Shown here: piece by piece, positions 1 through 11,286 of the stretch
How positions within the stretch are numbered: the stretch's first letter is position 1
Layout: each line of letters begins with the position of its first letter
Assembly: GCF_028372415.1 (NCBI RefSeq)
Contig: NC_092879.1
Span: 67,956,800-68,020,799 of the forward strand
Source: Notamacropus eugenii
Lineage: Eukaryota; Chordata; Mammalia; Diprotodontia; Macropodidae
Direction of reading: 5' to 3'
Length of the DNA: 64,000 bases
Translations under genes and position numbers: made by a program
Notes under the pieces: generated by a model
Told to the model about the DNA's origin: nothing
Seen by the model: only the letters and a program-made list of their open reading frames with translations
Databases searched by the model: none

Positions 1-41
1 GGTAAGTTCACTTATGATTTCTTGTAATAATACTATGCAAA

Positions 42-305
42 ACTAGGTGTGGTGGTATATACCTATAAGCCCTGCCACTAGGGGGAGGTTGAAACTGGTA
101 GATCACTTGAGTTTGGGAATTTAGTGCAGATACAGCACTAAATCTGCCACCAATAGGGTGAGGACTTAAGAGCAGGGGGCCACCAGCTGCCTAAGAAGGA
201 ACAAATGAGCCCAGGTCAGGAGCAGAGTGAGTCAAAGCTTCTGTGCCATTGTATAATCATCAATGGAAGAGAGAGTTCATGAGTGACCGATGTACTTCTA
301 GCCTC
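42..305 (+). pseudogene. RN7SL: 7SL (SRP) RNA retropseudogene
   Basis: The stretch follows 7SL RNA from its 5' end through the Alu domain and the whole S domain. Recognisable landmarks are the GGTGTGGTGG start (functional form GGCGCGGTGG), the gatcacttgagt segment, the S-domain gggggccaccagctgcctaag, and the gcccaggtcaggagcagagt return strand. The last bases of the RNA are missing; at about 305 the sequence becomes A-rich and purine-rich to about 395, as expected for a retrocopy tail. Many substitutions destroy the paired stems, so this is not a working SRP RNA gene. Because the S domain is present, it is not an Alu- or B1-type SINE, which lack it. I could not find convincing target duplications. 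Confidence -1.
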
Positions 306-439
306 AAAAAAAGAAAGGAATAGAAAGGAGAAGAGAAAGAGAAAGGGAAAATGAAAGGGGGATGAGGGAAAGAGGAAGGTAAAGGTTAAAGGAAGGGGAA
401 TGCAAGAGAAGGGAATCCACAAATGTTGGGGGTAATGAT

Positions 440-980
440 TTTTGCGTAGTTCAGTTATTCATAGATTAGTTCTCCTTGATCTGTTGTCCAATCCGGTCAT
501 TTTTTGTAACTATATAAAATTTATATTTTCTTCTTTTTTTAATCTCTTGATTTTGTTTTAGTATTTCTTACTGTCTCATGGAGTTGTTTACTTTGGGGCC
601 CATTCTAATTTTCAAGCAGTTTAATTCTTGAGTGCAATTTATTGCAAACTGCTGAAAGGTTTTCATTATTTTTAAGCATTCTTTCTTCCCAGGCAATTTT
701 GTTTTATATTTTTGTTTCATTTTTTTCTGGGTATGTTTGTCATCTTTTATCTAGAACATTCTTTTCTCTGAGGCTTTGCTTAAACTTACTGTAGAGTTAT
801 TCTCTTCATCTGCATTTAACCTTTGGATATCTCAGTCCAAGGAATTCTTCATTGTGTTTGCATTTTTCTGATATGTATATGTATATGTGTGTATGTATGT
901 ATGTATGTATCTACCGTCAGAGGGGTTTATGCTTGGAATGAACTCTGTTCCTCTTTTCCTGGTTAGCTTGATACCAAATT
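440..980 (-). mobile_element. Possible old L1 ORF1-like remnant
   Basis: Read on the minus strand, the stretch gives a broken coiled-coil-like reading with pieces such as KLLENENGP and EENNSTVSLSKASEK. These resemble the L1 ORF1 heptad region seen clearly elsewhere in this window (EENNTLKNR, FLKIRMGQ). Many stops and frameshifts are present. It could equally be unrelated AT-rich sequence, so confidence is low. Confidence -1.
874..912. repeat. TATG/TGTA microsatellite
   Basis: Short imperfect run of tatg and gtat units, ending in several exact gtat copies. Confidence -1.
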
Positions 981-1077
981 TGGCGGCTAGAAACTCCCTC
1001 TTTCTATAGGAATTTTCTGATCTTTTCTCCTGAGAATATTGAGGGTAGTGAGGGGATTAGGACAGCAAGTGGTTATT

Positions 1078-1758
1078 TGTGGGAATTGATTGAACCACAC
1101 CGACTCCATTTTGTAACTCACTTCTAGAATTAGCTCAGTTCCCTGTCTCTTTAGTTAAGGGTCTAGTCCAAAATCTTGTGAGAAAAGTTTATCTAATTAT
1201 GGAAATTGGGAGAAAACCTTACTTTATTGTGCCAATCTAGCCCTGTATGACTGGGAAATTGGACCACCTTTCCTTGCTGTTTAGAGACCTTTAACTAAGG
1301 GCCTGTGTTATGTTGACCAGAAACCCAGTCAGATCCAAATGTCGATGCAAGGATTTTTCTCATAATTGTGCACCTTAAGCAGCCCAAATGTCTTATGCCC
1401 CTTACCGATCAAACAGTTATTGTCCCATGCTCCTTTGATTGTTTATTAACACTTGAGCTATACCTCCTTTTCTATTCATTCTACTCCTCCCGACTTGGAA
1501 ACTCCCTGATCTTTCATCCATTTAGAAATCAGATTACCTAATGTTGCATTGTTTCCTTTCAATTAATTGGTCTTACTTGATTAATTAAATTTTTTATGTA
1601 TAAAAGTCTGTTACCCTCTGAATTCAGGGTATATTGCCAAAGCTGAGGAAGGCTACTGCTCCTAGTTTGTTAGGCCATTGCAATCCATTGCTTAATAAAT
1701 TGATAGGTTCAGAAGATTGAATCTTTGTTCTTCTGTCTTTCACCTTTCATCCACCACA
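1078..1758 (+). mobile_element. Solo LTR-like element of an endogenous retrovirus
   Basis: About 680 bp bounded by TGTGG at the left and CCACA at the right, an inverted TG...CA end pair of LTR type. Inside are, in order, a TATA box (tataaaa, 1599-1605) and a polyadenylation signal (AATAAA, 1694-1699), the order and spacing of U3-R-U5. Flanking bases ttatt and ttctt could be a 5-bp target duplication with one change. The left part contains gactccattttgtaact, a type of text common in mammalian LTRs. No gag, pol or env sequence lies next to it, so it would be a solo LTR left by recombination. No family name is assigned. Confidence -1.
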
Positions 1759-2039
1759 TTCTTGCTGTGATCTGGGCTCAGACTTCTTAGATATTGGGTC
1801 AGATGTGAGATGCCCTGGTGTTGATCAGTACCCATCTCCTGCTATGGATTAGGTCCCTGAGAGTCACCATAATAGGTGCTTGTCTGGTTTTGACATCTGC
1901 CTCAACTAAGGACATTCTATTTTCAGATGGGTCTCCATGTTAGGAAGGTTTTCTTGACATCAGGCTCAACTCAGCTTCTTTCCAGCTTCCATCATAGCTT
2001 TGCCTTCTGGAGCCAGAGGAATAAGTCTAAACTTTCTTC

Positions 2040-3665
2040 CACATGAGATCCTTTACATACCTGAATACAACTACTATTTCCCACAGAGTTTTCTCTTTTC
2101 CATGCTAAATGTCTCCTGTTCCTTTAGTTGATGGTCATAGGTCATGGACTTGAGGCCTTTCACCATTCTGGTTGCCCTTTTCTGGATGTCCTTGAACTCT
2201 TTTCCAAAAACATAGCCCAGAATTACACACAACACTTCAGATGTGATTCGACCAGTCACAGCTGCCAGTCTCCTTATTTTTGGAAATTATGGCTACCCAA
2301 AATCATGTACCCCTAAATCTCATTGTTTTGGAGGCTGCCCTATCTCATTGGTGCCTCATAATAAGCTTGCAGTTTGCTAAAAAAAAAAGACAAACCTGTA
2401 TTCTTTTCAAGTGAACTTCTGTCTAGTCATACCTCACCTAGCTTGTATTTGTAAAACTGATTTACTGAAAACAACTCTTACACTTTGCATTTATCCTTGT
2501 TAAATATCATCTTTTATATTAAGCTCATTCTTCCAGCCTGTCACAGTGTTTTTACTGTGTAACTATCAGCCATTCATTAGCTATCTCTCTCATCTGTGTA
2601 TCATCTGCAAATTTGATAAAACTTCCATGTATCCCTTTATCTAAATCATTGATAATAATATTAAACAGCATAGGTCCAAGCATGCTCTAGGTATTCACAT
2701 ACTTGAATACTAAATATCCCCATTTCCTTCATCTGTTCTTTATAGAGCATGGACTTGAAGCCCTTTAGCATCCTTGTTGTACTCCCATGTATGATCTTCA
2801 CCATCTTTATAAAATGTGGAGCTGAGCACTGAACATAGTACCCCAAATATAGTCCATCTTGTGGCATACCACTAAACCACTCCTTTAGTGTTGACATGGA
2901 ACTCGTAATGACAGCTCCTTGAGTAGGGTCTTTCACCCAGTTCCAAATCCAACTAATTGTACCATCATCTAGCTCAGTGATATCTAACTCAAATAGAAAT
3001 GAGGCCATTGAACCATACAAAAGGATTCCTGTAGGGTGCATACTGACACTTTTAAAATATATTATCTATTCTTTTGTATTTTTATTTATTTTGTTATGTA
3101 TTACCCAATTACTTTTTAAATTGGTTTGAGCCACACTTGGAAGTGTTGGGGCTGCATGAGACCTATGGGTCACATGTTTGTTATCTCTTATCCAGCTCTC
3201 ATTTCTCCATTTTCCTGCAAGTATAGCATGAATTGCTTTATTAAATGCTTCACTGGAATCTAGGTACAGTATATTCATAGAATTAGTAATCCCGCCAAAA
3301 AAGTAAAGAATGGTTGTCTAACCTGATCTGTTCTTGATGAAGTCATGTGGTTTCTTTGTGATCCCCACTTTTTTTTCTAGTTGTTTATTACCCATTTCTT
3401 CAATAATACACGCAAGAAGATCCCCAGCAATTGAAGGAAAGCTCATTGGCTCACAATTTGCAGGTTATATTTTCTTCCCTTTTTGAAAATTCAGGAAAAC
3501 GTTTACTCTTTTTCAGTCCTGTACTTCCTCTACAGTGTTTTAAATATCACTGAGAGCTATTCAATCAATCATTTCCATGAATTATTTCTGTCCAGGTGAC
3601 TTGAATTCAGCAAAGGCAGTTAAGCTGTTCTTAGGCTCCCTAGAAATTAGATGTTCTAAAACTAT
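2040..3665 (-). mobile_element. CR1-like LINE remnant (reverse transcriptase ORF)
   Basis: Minus-strand reading gives pieces typical of CR1-clade reverse transcriptase in 5'-3' order. These are ILYLDSSEAFNKAIHAILAGK (consensus YLDFSKAFD, near 3278-3215), LDDGTISWIWNWVKDPTQ and SMSTLKEWFSGMPQDG (consensus SGVPQGS, near 2970-2860), then a jump to CSAPHF and the C-terminal GLKSMTYDHQLKE. The FADDT catalytic block is absent: sequence between the VPQGS-like motif and CSAPHF is deleted. Near 2500-2660 is further CR1-type text that partly duplicates the C-terminal region, so two fragments may be joined. Multiple stops make it a dead copy. A hAT-type element interrupts it at 2975-3189. Confidence -1.
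2975..3189. mobile_element. hAT-type non-autonomous DNA transposon inside CR1
   Basis: A 215-bp insertion that splits the CR1 reading frame. It starts cagtgatatctaactc and ends gtttgttatctctt, a decayed inverted pair of the CAGGGGTGTCAAACTC terminal type. It is flanked by 8-bp direct repeats with one difference (atctagct at 2967-2974, atccagct at 3190-3197), the duplication size made by hAT transposases. The same sequence recurs at 49222-49445, including ttgtatttttatttattttg-like central text and cacacttggaagtgttg, which confirms a dispersed element. It encodes no protein. Confidence -1.
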
Positions 3666-3699
3666 ATAAGAATATTTGGAGATGAGGCATGCAAATTTC

Positions 3700-5285
3700 C
3701 TGGGTGGCTCCATTTTATTGACTGAATCTTATTGCATCAATAATAATAATTAATCTCTGCATAGTCTGTTAAAGTTTGTACAACACTTCATAGGAATTAT
3801 CTCACTCATAGTTACCACAGTTCTGTGTTTCTTTGGTTCCATAATAGCTCTTTGTTGTCAGTATCCTTTTTGGTAACAAATTCTTACAGCCTTATTTCCT
3901 GAATTTTTTTAGGGTCAAGTTTTATGGACTTCTAGAGGAAATGTTGGACTCTTACATGGTCATGATGTGTATTATGTATTATCCATGTCTCTTCACTCCA
4001 TCAGATATTGTGTTATATTTTTTAAGTATTTCAGGGGCTACTCCAAGTAGGGATCTGCAAACTTTTAGCGAGCCCTAAGTGGTATTATCAAGGGCACAGT
4101 CTGATCACTGCTGTCTTGGTTTGAGCTTTGCAGATTCTGAACTCCAGTCTATGTCTGGGCAACATTGTTGCAGGCTTGCCCCTGGATGAAGCTCTAGTAA
4201 ACAGTTTCTGGCTGCTATTAGCTAGCTGGAAAGCTCTGAAGTTTCTGAGTGACAGAGTCATCCCTAGTCCATACATCTTAGCTAGTGACTTTTCCCTAAG
4301 CCAAGCTGAAAATTCTGTACCAGGGTCAGAGTGGCAGAGCTCCCTGAACTTGTCATTGGGTTGAATCTACCATCCTGCTCTAGAGCTTAAGTGACAGAAC
4401 CTCAGGCCCATGTCTCGTAACTTACCTATATAAGTGTTTAATAAATGCTTATTCACTGAATGAGCTAAATCTGTCATCTTGGGTCAGAAAAATGACATAC
4501 TTCTCTTGAATTTCCTAATCACTACTCAGTTTGGTGATCTTCCTTAATGTTTGTTAGAATAGTTGTGGGAAAGAGCTTGGTTGTCCTGTTGCCTCCTGCT
4601 CTACCATCTTTGCTGATTTCTCAGACCTAAGTTTTAGGAAAACCACTTTGATATCTGAGAAGAAGATGGATGGAAGTGGGGATAATCTTGAGTCAGGGAG
4701 ACCAAAGAGCAGCTGCACTAGGAGAGCAACTCTGTGAATGCAAAGAAGAGAATGTGCATAAGTAATATTGTAAAAGTAGAAATGGCATATCTTGGCAACA
4801 GATTGGACATATGGGGTGAATGTGAATGAAGAGATCTGGATGACAATGAGGTTGGTGAGCTTTCAGAGGTGATCACTGGTTTTTGTTTGTTTGTTTGTTT
4901 GTTTGTTTTTTTGCTTATCTATCCTTATTTGTTTCCCTGGAGAGCTCTGTTGTTGTGTACAAAAAAAGTCATTTAGAAGTGACAGGGATATAAGAGCATC
5001 AAAAGATCTTTCTCTTCATGAGCTTAGGTTTTCCTTCTTGTGGTGATAAGGCATTTTGGAGAAAGAATGGAAAAGAGTAAGAATTTCATGAAGTACTTCA
5101 CTGGGAGACTTTACTTATGGGTAAATGTTAGTGATGTTGAATTGCTATAGAGAGTTTGGGCCTGGGATTGTGATTTCATTAGCACAGAGGGCTCTGGGTT
5201 AGGAAATTCTCGCTACTGGAGCAAGTCAACAACTTCTATGCAACTAATGGTTCCGAAGAGTTCCATAGTGCATCTAAAAGTTAAA
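3700..5285. other. No gene seen; weak CORE-SINE piece and GTTT repeat
   Basis: Unique-looking AT-rich DNA. Around 3735-3815 a run of taataataattaatctctgc followed by ttgtacaacacttcat resembles the 3' part of marsupial CORE-SINEs. A (GTTT)n run lies at 4880-4907. Open frames here are short and lack coding character. Confidence -1.
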
Positions 5286-5289
5286 TAAA

Positions 5290-5390
5290 TAAATTTTTCA
5301 GGGTCACACAGCCAGCATGTATGAGAGACAGGATTTGAATCCCAGGTCTTTCTGTTTCCAAGAGTGGCCCTTTGTGTACTATGGAAATTT
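5290..5390 (-). mobile_element. MIR/CORE-SINE head, antisense
   Basis: Contains ggtcacacagccagc followed by ggatttgaatcccaggtc, the antisense tRNA-like head of a MIR-type SINE (box B antisense ggatttgaat). Only about 90 bp remain. Confidence -1.
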
Positions 5391-5394
5391 TATA

Positions 5395-5500
5395 TTGACT
5401 GAGTTGGGGGATAAAGGCCTAGCTTTGGAGTCATATACCAGCTTTGCGATCATGGGCAAATGACTTATTTTCTCAGTTCCTCTAGACATAGCATTAACTC
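5395..5500 (+). mobile_element. MIR-type SINE fragment
   Basis: Sense-strand MIR-like text: tagctttggagtcatatacc, then atcatgggcaaatgacttat and tctcagttcctct. No intact boxes; a decayed fragment next to the antisense copy just upstream. Confidence -1.
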
Positions 5501-5749
5501 TGTATCATAAACCAATTATTTGAAGGATCTTCCCACACTGATGGAATCATACCAAGCAAAGAAAAAGTCATGCCAAAATATTCTTTCTGGGTAGTTACGA
5601 CACTGATAAATTAGGAGAATGCTGTAAATAATATGTTGATTTTAGCAAGGCACTGTACAATATTTCTAATATCTTTGTAGAGAAGAGGGAGAGGTGTATG
5701 GGCTTGATTATAGTTAGACAATTGGTTGAACAAACAAGATAGTCATCTT

Positions 5750-6290
5750 TCTCTGATCGGCTGAAGTCATGTCATTTGAAGAGAGGTTGAAGTATCACAG
5801 GATCATAGATTTTGAACTAGAAAGGCCCTTGGATTTCATCCAGTACCAACTTCCTTATTTTTTATTTAGGAAACTGAGACCCAGATTAATAATATGACTT
5901 AGGCAAAGTGACACAGTAAGTAATGGAGCCAGGGATTTGAACACAAGTCCTCTGATTCCAAATCCAGTGCTCTTTGCATTGGATCCTGGAAAAGAGAAGA
6001 CTTAATGACTGTCTTCAAATATTTGAAAGACTTCCCATATGTAAAGTAGATAGAGAGCAGAACTAGGAACAATGGACGTACCAAAGGTACTCGTTATAAG
6101 GTGGTGAATTTTAGCTTAAAGAGGAACTTTCTAACAGAGCAGCTGAACAATGGTAGGAGATTGGTTGACTGAATGTTGCTGGAGGTCCTCAAGCAAAGGC
6201 TAAGTGACCGCTTATTTGTCTGGGATGTTGTAGAGGGGATTTCTACATAAGATTGGCTGTGTAAGTAAGGTTCTTGACTCCCTTAAGAAG
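5750..6290 (+). mobile_element. CR1-like LINE 3' end split by a CORE-SINE
   Basis: Left part (about 5750-5790) reads gaagagaggttgaag. The text resumes after the SINE with cctggaaaagagaagactt, caaatatttgaaagac, gcagaactaggaacaatgg, aggaactttctaacag and gatgttgtagaggggattt, the usual order of the CR1 ORF2 C-terminus and 3'UTR in mammals. All frames are broken. Confidence -1.
5790..5985 (-). mobile_element. Ther1/MIR-type CORE-SINE inserted in CR1
   Basis: Starts with ggatcatagattttgaac and a tagaaaggccc segment, has aggaaactgagacccag in the core and ends with the antisense tRNA-like head ggatttgaacacaagtcctc. The flanking CR1 text continues on both sides, so the SINE is the younger of the two. 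Confidence -1.
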
Positions 6291-6294
6291 TTTG

Positions 6295-6955
6295 TATTGC
6301 ATTACATTTGTATTATGACCGTTCCAGACAGATGCTTTACACTTTAAGTATTTTCCCAATTGGAGAGCTAGACACATTCAACCAGAGCTCATTATTTTAT
6401 TAGTGGTTTAATTACTGGATGATTTGGGTAATATAGTAGAATTTTCATACAGTTGATTAAGCAAGAAACCTATCTTCTCACCCTTATTTGTGATTACATT
6501 CATGAGCCATGAATAATTAGAAATAAGATTTGAAACAAAGGCCTTCTCAGCTTATCTCGTAGAAAAAATAATTAAGCCATAATGAAATTTCAAAGAAGCT
6601 AGCTAATAGGAACTTCTCCCCAGTGTATTTAATATTCTTCCAAACTAGGAGAATTGGTATAGACATATTGCTCAGCCATGTGATACATAAACTCTGAGGA
6701 CCTTGTGTTTGTGTATACTTATTATTGGTAGTCAGGCCCTCTGAACGCCACGCTCAGTGCAAACACTTGACTTAGGGACCACCTGTACAGGTGAAGGACC
6801 TCCAGTTCTCCCCCTGTTGGCAGCTGCTTTTTGCTTCAGAGTCATTTCATATCATTACCATTCAAACACTCTGTTTCTGTCATTTAACTGGACTGTTAGC
6901 TGTTCCCACCAAACTACATTTCATTTCCTAATTCCCTATGCTTGAAGAAGTGATC
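6295..6955. other. Unique AT-rich stretch, candidate conserved non-coding DNA
   Basis: No repeat recognised. It contains dense TAATTA/ATTA-type homeodomain-like cores (tggtttaattactgg, catgaataattag, ataattaagccataatg) and shows little of the decay typical of old repeats around it. This is only a suggestion of regulatory function; no reading frame of note. Confidence -1.
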
Positions 6956-7260
6956 CCCCTTGTCTGGAAATACCTTCTTCTCATTCCCCCTTTGTGGAAT
7001 GCCCATCTTGCTTCAGAGCCCCGCTCCAGTGCCACTTACACAAGACTTTTCCAGTTTGTCTTATTTCCCTCTTGCAATTATTTTGCATTACTTTGTATAA
7101 CCTGTTTCTTATCTTAGGTTACATGATGCGCTCTCCTGAAGAATGTAACCTCCTGAAAGACAGTAACTGTTTCATTTCTGTCTTTGTATCCTTACCTCCT
7201 AGCTCAGTGACTAATACATGGTAGTACTTCATACATGCTTGTTGAATTGTATTGAAATCT
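6955..7260 (+). mobile_element. L2 LINE 3' end
   Basis: Follows the standard L2 tail: ttgtggaatgcc, cagagccccgctccagtgcc, tgaagaatgtaacctcctga, then the ending agctcagtgactaatacatgg and catgcttgttgaattg. Non-coding remnant. Confidence -1.
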
Positions 7261-7562
7261 TTATTTTAGATTTAGGAAATGATTGATATAGACAGGTGTC
7301 ATCTCTTACGCAGATGTGGAAAATTAACACATTGCTGGTCCCCAGGCTTCTCTACCTTAACTGTTTGACTCCTGGTCAAAGGCAATTCCCTACTTACCTT
7401 AAATACTGAGAGAAGTGTCACCAAATGGGCTGGGGGACATGAGAGTAGTTTTTCTGGTGACAGGGTATAATTGAATTCAGGTACAACAAGAGTTAAATAA
7501 TTGTAGGGAAATAGCAAGATTTTGTTTTTGTGAAAATAGTGAAGCTAAGGGTTTTGTTCTTA

Positions 7563-7660
7563 GAATACATACATGCATACACATATGTATATATGTATAT
7601 ATATCCATGTGAACATAAATACACATATGTGTATATATATGTGTGAGTGTGTATTTTTGC
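7563..7660. repeat. Compound ATGTAT/ACATAT microsatellite
   Basis: Alternating purine-pyrimidine repeats (catacacatatgtatatatg and relatives). Both strands therefore give spurious open frames rich in His, Ile, Tyr and Met. Confidence -1.
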
Positions 7661-10240
7661 AAAACAAAGGCAAATATGTGGAACAAGAGAGTAGATGGCA
7701 ATGGCCTCACAGTCTTTGCTTAACTTTTGTTCTTGCTCAACTTCGTTTGCATGCTTTGAGGGAGCGGAAGATTCTTTGGAAAGATATGGACTTTATGCTC
7801 TCACCCCAACCAATTCCAAGCTCTTCTGTGGGTATTTTTTGAGTAGAGTCCCCAAAATGGGCTCTTTATAAGACCTTATACGGGAGTCAAAAATGTACTT
7901 ATTCTTACCTGGAGGCACTCTGGCTAGCATTTATTGACTTCCCTTACTTATAAACTAAAAGAGCTATTTGTTTGCTGGTATCAGGGAAGGGCTTTCTAGT
8001 CAATTGCATGTTTGAAGAGGGGGGCCAAAAACTCAGAAGATAAATCCCCTGAAGCACAGAAGATGATACTTGAAACAATCTTGATTACCCTGAGACCAGT
8101 GGAGATGCCTAGCAGGGACAAGGTGACACCTAGCAGAGAGGAGTTATGAGATGCTCAAAATAAAGTAGAAAGAGGATGCCTAGTAGAAAGCAACCCATTG
8201 GCATCATCAGAGGACAATAGACAGTTCTGGGTTGGAGTTGCATGTGGAGGGCAATCCACTTGGGTTCCTGGATTCTTAATCCCTGGCCACACTAGTTCTC
8301 TACAAAAATTCCCCCCATGACTATTCTCTAGTTGCACACCTTTTCTGAGATTGGATTTTCCCCATCTGGAAGTGTGATAATCTGTGGGAGAGTGTACACT
8401 ATGTGTGGATGATATTTCTGTTGCGACTTTTGCTATGCTATTGAATTAATTATAGTTCAGTCAATGTGTATTTAGATTCTACTATGTTCTAGAACTATAA
8501 AGTATGTATTGTGTCTTCTGGTTGGCTGGTAAAAGTAAATGCAGTGGTAGGGAATTATGAGACATGATTTTAAGTGGGTGTTGAAGCACAGAGTACCCCT
8601 AATCTATCCATTTCTGAGACAGACTCTCTTCTTTTTCCATTTCAGTAGCTAGAGAAAGACATGGTGGTATACATAGTGGTGTGTGTGGAATGGGACTGGA
8701 AATTAGGAGATTTTAAAAAGACACTAGAAAAGAAGGATGCCTGGAATGATGGTGGAAGCTGGAAAAGAAGAATGAGACATCAGAGGCTTTTTTGCCTCTA
8801 TCCTACAAATGTAAGCTGGTCTATAAAGACCAGAATACCTTACTGGCAGCACCATTAGGAACAATTCATAAGTCAGAAAGAGAACAATAATGCTACCTCG
8901 TTAACTCTCATTCCCCCATCCCAACTAGGACTTGGGAGAAGGGGTATCTTCAACTAAAAGAGCCCTCATAAATGAGACTGGAGGTGACCCTGGAAATTTC
9001 ACAATATATCCTTGGATGTTCTAGGACTTTTATTTTGCTTTCCTCCTTTAAACAAAGTTTTTTTTTTCCTTTGTAACATAGAGAGCTAGCTGCTTGTCCG
9101 TGGGAAATTTGTCTCAGCATATTTTGAGTGAGGAAAAGGGATAGCATATACATTTTCCTAGGTTTTCTGAATAGGATCTACAAGCTAAAATAATGAGAAA
9201 AATTCTCTGGAGTATACCTACTCAATTTGTAATAGGATAGAGTCTCAGATTCAAGGCTTATTTACAAAGAAGCTTGGGAAACATAATCGTTCTTAAATTG
9301 GGGACTGCCTTACCATATAGAATGGTAACCTGGGCAATGGGAGCCCCATCCTCACAGTGTTTGCAGCATGTTCTGCTAACTTGTAGGTCAATGGGGAGAG
9401 GTTGGTGAGTCTGCTTCTGGAAAGGTAAGGTAACGTGTAATGAACGGGTCCTGCACCATGATCCACATTGTGTGTAGACATTCTATAGCTTGTTCTGATC
9501 ATCTAACCAGGAGGAGAAGAGACGAACTTTTGACTGTTGATAATGCATCGCAATGATAATGCACTTAAAAGACACCAACCTACCAATTTTCATTTTGCCT
9601 GATTACTTTTGAATGAGAAGTTCAAGACTGCTGTAAGCCTCGAAAGAGGAGAGAGGTTTGGGGCTTTGGTCTTTCTACCTGAGTTGCCTCCATGTAGCCA
9701 TGAGTAGCTAGCTGTTCCTACTGTTTCATTTGTTTCTGTTGTGTCTGTTCTCTCCTGCTCTTAGGTGAAATAGTATTGTATTAGTTTATGACCTTGTAAC
9801 CTTCAAAAGGTCAGGACAGTGAGCCTCTAGAAGTCTGGGATCCAGAGTTCAGGCGGAATTTGTTGTCTTCCAGAATACCCCTAAAGAGTGACTAGAGTTT
9901 GATTGATCCCACAGCCAAGATGCCAGGTAGTGTAAGAGGGAGAAACTCATCTATTTTCTTTTATACTGCATTTACAAATGAACTCGGTGGGGCAGTTGCT
10001 TTGTATAAACTGCTTTAAGTTTGAGCTTACTCTCCCTTGGGACCAAGGTGATATAAAGGAGTTTATCTCTGTTGTTCAGGGAAATGTTTATACTTCTGTT
10101 AGACTCCATAGCCTCTTATAAGTAAGCTCACATCAAGCAGAACACAACGGACATGCTCTGAGCTTGGACTCCCATTGGCCAGCCCTTCATTGTATGTATA
10201 GGAAATTGAGCTTGTCATCAAACTTTCCCTCTAGAAGCTT
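7661..10240. other. No gene or clear repeat recognised
   Basis: Unique-looking sequence at ordinary mammalian composition. Frames up to about 90 codons occur but have no recognisable family, no conserved motif and biased low-complexity composition. Nothing here supports a gene call. Confidence -1.
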
Positions 10241-10244
10241 ATTC

Positions 10245-10470
10245 TGTTGTATCATTTCATCAAACAAACACTTGTTAACCCACTGCTGTCTGCCAGGCCC
10301 TGCATGAGGCAGAATAGTCTCTGCCTTCAAAGGACCTTATGCTGTACTGAGAGGGCTTGGGGTCGGGGTAGGAACAGCATGTCCTGAGACAAATAAGTAT
10401 AAAACATACACAAATTAAATATAAGAAGGGGTGCCTCAGTAAAACTTCAACAAAATCTGAAGTTGTGGAA
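10245..10470 (+). repeat. Ancient interspersed repeat (tgccaggcac family)
   Basis: Text of the type caaacacttgttaacccact, tctgccaggccctgc, ctctgccttcaaaggacctta. The same family recurs near 15845, 25020, 32200 and 35200 in this window. It is common across mammals; I do not assign a family name. Confidence -1.
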
Positions 10471-10699
10471 GCCTTGAAGGACAGAGATGTTGATATGTGA
10501 AGCAGGAGGCCTTCAAATACAAAATATATAGATTTCACACCCTAGGAAGGGTCCAGGGTTTGAACATTTCAATTGTATGTAAGGAAGACAAAGATCTTGC
10601 TTCCTGGGTATGTATGCAGTTCATGCTTTTATTCCTAGTCACCTATCTATACAAGATTCCCAAAGGAGTACAGGAGATGAACTGACTGAATTGAAACAG

Positions 10700-11286
10700 A
10701 TAACTTTAAGGCAAAGGCTTACTGAGGGAAAGGGGCTTTTGAGCAAGAAATGATTTTAGGAGAGGCATGAACTCTCTCAAGTCCTGCTTGGAGGTGATGA
10801 CCTGAGAGCTGAAACTCTGACAGAGTCAAAGGAAAAAGACTTCTATGGATCCTAAGCTAAGGGTGGTTTCCCTAGCTGAAAGAGCACTATGACACTCTAG
10901 ATGAAAAGAGCACTACAACACATTCCAGCTAAAGAAATTTCAATACCACCTAGCAAAACCAATGGCTAAAGATGGAAAAGAAAGCAACTGTTCATCAAAT
11001 AGAGACCCCAGGGAGTCCAGGAAATTGGTCCATTCAGCAGAGATTCCATCTCCAAGAAGAGCCTAGTGACTGAGGAACTTACCTGGCCCAGCCTGACATT
11101 AGCTGTTCAGCAGCCAAGCAATCTGTACAACTTAGTCTAGTAGGCACTATCCAATAACAGCACAACCTGCCAGGCACCATCTAGTAAGCACTGTTTAGTG
11201 ACAGAAAAGAGTCTGGTTGGGAGCCAAGTCCAGTTACCAAGGTACTTATTCCACTCAGCCCAAGAGCAGATTGGCTCATGGAGTCA
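10700..11286. other. Unclassified stretch with short internal repeats
   Basis: Contains repeated short phrases (ctagctgaaagagcactatgac then ctagatgaaaagagcactac, cut here to key parts; also aggcactatccaata and aggcaccatctagtaag). Possibly a decayed mobile element older than HAL1 copy A. No reading frame of note. Confidence -1.

Noticed and set aside
42-305. Alu- or B1-like SINE
   Set aside because: The S domain of 7SL is present, so it is a direct 7SL retrocopy.
1078-1758. Full endogenous retrovirus
   Set aside because: No gag, pol or env text on either side within reach; at most a solo LTR.
2128-2316. Plus frame opposite the CR1 remnant
   Set aside because: Antisense shadow of the CR1 ORF.
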